Source: an uncultured Collinsella sp. (lineage in GTDB: Bacteria > Actinomycetota > Coriobacteriia > Coriobacteriales > Coriobacteriaceae). Taken from it: a DNA stretch of 5,720 nucleotides. The translations under genes and the position numbers were made by a program. The notes under the pieces are model-generated. The model was given only the letters and a program-made list of their open reading frames with translations, was not told where the DNA came from and ran no database searches. This document shows, in pieces, positions 3,733 to 5,720 of the stretch; the stretch's first letter is position 1, and each line of letters opens with the position of its first letter. The DNA is taken from NCBI GenBank assembly GCA_958445895.1, contig CAUCTV010000077.1, forward strand, positions 1-5,720. The letters are read 5' to 3'.

Positions 3733-5720
3733 CTACGCCGACGCGCTGTCGCGAGCCGCCTGGCATGTAGGAGTCTGACGCAGCGTAAGCGGCTTGTCCC
3801 CCGCCTCGGCTGACGTGGTCAGCGTATATGTGATCGTCGTCGTCTCGCCAGCATGCAGGTCAACGGTGCCCGAATAGAAGGGGATTCCATGCCACGTAGC
3901 GGCGCCAAGACCAAACTGGGTGCCCTCGACGGTCAGATCAGTAATGTTGCCGCCCGTCGGGGCAAACAACGAGACATTCAGACGCTCGTCGTCGCGCGCG
4001 GCATCGGGCGCGCTCGCCGCGACGTAGTCGGGCAGCTTGCCGGCCTCCTCCTGCGTCATGATGTTCGTCAGGGTAACGGTGATGCGATACGAGCATGTGC
4101 CGTCACCGTTCTTGATGCCCTGGCCAATCTGCGTATCGGCATTCAGGTACCAGTCGAGCTTGGAGAAGCTCAGGTTGTTAAAGTAGACACCAGCAACGGG
4201 ATCTTCACTCGGGTCATCCGGATCGGGCAGCGAGGCGTCGATGTTCATCTCCTTGATAGCGTTCTGCTCGTCATCGTTTTTCATCCACGCGATCAGGCGG
4301 CCCTCTTCGGCACCGCGCTCAACGGCGCTGACAAGCTTCGTAACATCGACATCGCCGATACCGCCAAGGATCTTGTCGAAGGCAGCGTTGGCGACGGATG
4401 CAAAGATGCCGTCCGACTCCTCGACCGGATAGTTCCAGTACACATCGTGCATGAGGACCTTTGCGGCGTTGGTGCCGTCGACAACCGTTCCGTCGGGCAG
4501 CGACACGTTACCGACCAGGCCCAGCAGATACTGCAGGAACACCGGGTCGATGCCGACGACGCCATCAACGTCCTGCCCATATTGGGACTTCCACAGCGCG
4601 GCGACACGCTGCGAGTTGCGGGGCCAATCAGGCGAATAGGTATTGCCCGAGTTGTACAGGTTACTGTGGTTGCCGAACAGCGCCTCATCCTCTTCGTCGA
4701 CGCTCTCGACTGCCTCATCCTCGCTGAGTCCAATGCGGGGAACAAACTCGCCAATCGACATCTGGCCGTCGGTGACCGAAATCAGGCCCTGCGAACCGCC
4801 AAAGCCGCCGCAGGCACGAATCTCGACGTTGTTCATGGCGTACACAAGGTAGTTGCGCGTCTGGCCGTTGGCGCCGAGCATCTGCGGAAGGACGGGGGCG
4901 ACCTTCTCCGCCGCGTCAACCGCGCCGTTGAGGGTGGCAAAGCCGTCCTTGGCCTTATCGACCAGCTCGGTCACCTGGGAAATATGAGTATCGCCAATGC
5001 CCTGGATCTTCTCGTTGGCGCTCTTGAACACCTTCGAGCTGCTGGAAAGCGAATCGGCGACCGCCTGCAGCGCGGACACGTTAATCATGCCGTCCTGAAA
5101 CAGCTTGCCGGGCGTGGCCTGCGAAAGGTTATCGGCCATGGGAACCAGCGCATTGCTCGAGACATCGGACAGGGCGTCGATCATGGTGCGGGCCGCATTG
5201 ATGTCGCTGCCATACACCGGGATAAACGAAGCCGCCGTCCACAGCGGGCTCGAGGTCTCCGCCTTCATGCTGTCGCAAAGCTCATCAATCTTCTTCGCGT
5301 CGTCAGGCAGCGTCGAAAAATCGCCCGACGTGACCTTGTCCTTAAGGCCACCGACAATCTCGACGGCCTCCTTCGCTTCACTCTTTACGGTCTTTGCCGA
5401 GTTAAGCAGCATAAAGCCGCTTGCGCCAAGCGCAACGAGAAGCACCGCGACTACAGCGGCAATAATGGCGCCGGTGTGACGCTTTTTGCGTTCGCCCTTG
5501 CGATGGCGATGACGGACCAGACCGTCAGAGGTCGAACTCGACGAAGCGTCGCTACCGTAGTTCAAGCCAAAATCGTAATAATCTTCCTTGGAACCCGAGC
5601 CCGCAAACTCGGCACCGCTATCATCCAGGCGGGCGAACGTGCCAGTCTCGGAGGCACCGGTGTAGATCGTGCCAAGGTTACCCGTAAGCCCCGCGCCACC
5701 GGCAGAGGGAGTATTGTTGG
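3733..5720 (-). CDS. Membrane-anchored DUF4012 domain protein (5' end outside window)
   Basis: The reading frame is open to the window edge. 661 residues are visible, the true start lies beyond 5720, and the stop is TAG at 3735-3733. A TTG at 5565 is in frame but has no ribosome binding site, and the frame upstream keeps a coherent Gly/Ser/Asp-rich composition, so I do not take it as the start. Order in visible numbering: a low-complexity tail (1-68), a basic patch with RHRHRKGERKKRH (69-81), one membrane helix (about 82-105), then an extracytoplasmic part. The inside-positive rule puts the tail in the cytoplasm. DUF4012 signatures are NNVEIRACGGFGGS (296-309), SPDWP (362-366) and VDGVVGIDPVFLQYLLGLVG (384-403). 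An acidic loop lies at about 330-350. The C-terminal third, rich in beta-strand patterns (TITYTLTTS), resembles the beta domain ending many such proteins. The family's biochemical role is unknown; in Gram-positive bacteria it occurs among surface and polysaccharide genes. glmM downstream fits an envelope role, as inference only. Confidence 0.85.
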   Translation of the reverse strand, partial: NNTPSAGGAGLTGNLGTIYTGASETGTFARLDDSGAEFAGSGSKEDYYDFGLNYGSDASSSSTSDGLVRHRHRKGERKKRHTGAIIAAVVAVLLVALGASGFMLLNSAKTVKSEAKEAVEIVGGLKDKVTSGDFSTLPDDAKKIDELCDSMKAETSSPLWTAASFIPVYGSDINAARTMIDALSDVSSNALVPMADNLSQATPGKLFQDGMINVSALQAVADSLSSSSKVFKSANEKIQGIGDTHISQVTELVDKAKDGFATLNGAVDAAEKVAPVLPQMLGANGQTRNYLVYAMNNVEIRACGGFGGSQGLISVTDGQMSIGEFVPRIGLSEDEAVESVDEEDEALFGNHSNLYNSGNTYSPDWPRNSQRVAALWKSQYGQDVDGVVGIDPVFLQYLLGLVGNVSLPDGTVVDGTNAAKVLMHDVYWNYPVEESDGIFASVANAAFDKILGGIGDVDVTKLVSAVERGAEEGRLIAWMKNDDEQNAIKEMNIDASLPDPDDPSEDPVAGVYFNNLSFSKLDWYLNADTQIGQGIKNGDGTCSYRITVTLTNIMTQEEAGKLPDYVAASAPDAARDDERLNVSLFAPTGGNITDLTVEGTQFGLGAATWHGIPFYSGTVDLHAGETTTITYTLTTSAEAGDKPLTLRQTPTCQAARDSASA

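Noticed and set aside
2837..3778. A 313-codon open frame on the plus strand opposite glmM
   Set aside because: Antisense shadow of glmM: composition is His/Ala/Val/Arg rich, no domain, and it runs across the DUF4012-glmM gap and the end of both genes.
1..5720. CRISPR arrays, insertion sequences, tRNA or rRNA genes, integration sites
   Set aside because: No spaced direct repeats, transposase-like frames, cloverleaf with conserved T-loop, or rRNA segments were seen on either strand; the genes look like ordinary core chromosome.

Overview
The window looks like chromosomal DNA of a high-GC Gram-positive bacterium. A Coriobacteriia (Collinsella-like) genome is my best guess, from the GC-rich codon use, the T-box control of an aminoacyl-tRNA synthetase gene and the style of the GlmM and DUF4012 proteins. 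That placement is an inference from reading, not from a search. The content is mostly housekeeping and cell-envelope genes. I see no mobile element, CRISPR array, tRNA or rRNA.

Layout from left to right. (1) Positions 1-65, minus strand: the first 21 codons of a gene that is almost certainly pheS, the phenylalanyl-tRNA synthetase alpha subunit. (2) Positions 66-570: a 505-base gap with no protein gene. Most of it is a tRNA-Phe T-box leader on the minus strand. It has a full Stem I, a UUC specifier codon, a Stem III hairpin, an antiterminator with a UGGU bulge, and a 13-bp terminator ending in seven U. The remaining part, about 437-570, is the divergent upstream region shared with the next gene. 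(3) Positions 571-2112, plus strand: an M32 (Taq-type) metallocarboxypeptidase with all zinc ligands visible. (4) Positions 2113-2317: a convergent gap with two strong inverted repeats, the second starting exactly at the glmM stop codon. (5) Positions 2318-3649, minus strand: glmM, phosphoglucosamine mutase, complete. (6) Positions 3650-3732: a short gap with a terminator-like hairpin. (7) Positions 3733-5720, minus strand: a membrane-anchored DUF4012 protein, open to the right edge of the window, so its start is missing.

How they fit together: transcription of pheS (and probably pheT beyond the edge) should rise when uncharged tRNA-Phe accumulates. GlmM makes glucosamine-1-phosphate for UDP-GlcNAc and so feeds peptidoglycan and other envelope polymers. 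The DUF4012 protein is a predicted cell-surface protein lying just upstream of glmM on the same strand, so an envelope link is plausible but not shown. The carboxypeptidase stands alone as a single-gene unit on the plus strand. I found no convincing undescribed system. The points most worth a second look are the untypical hairpins flanking glmM and the long low-complexity cytoplasmic tail and acidic loop of the DUF4012 protein.
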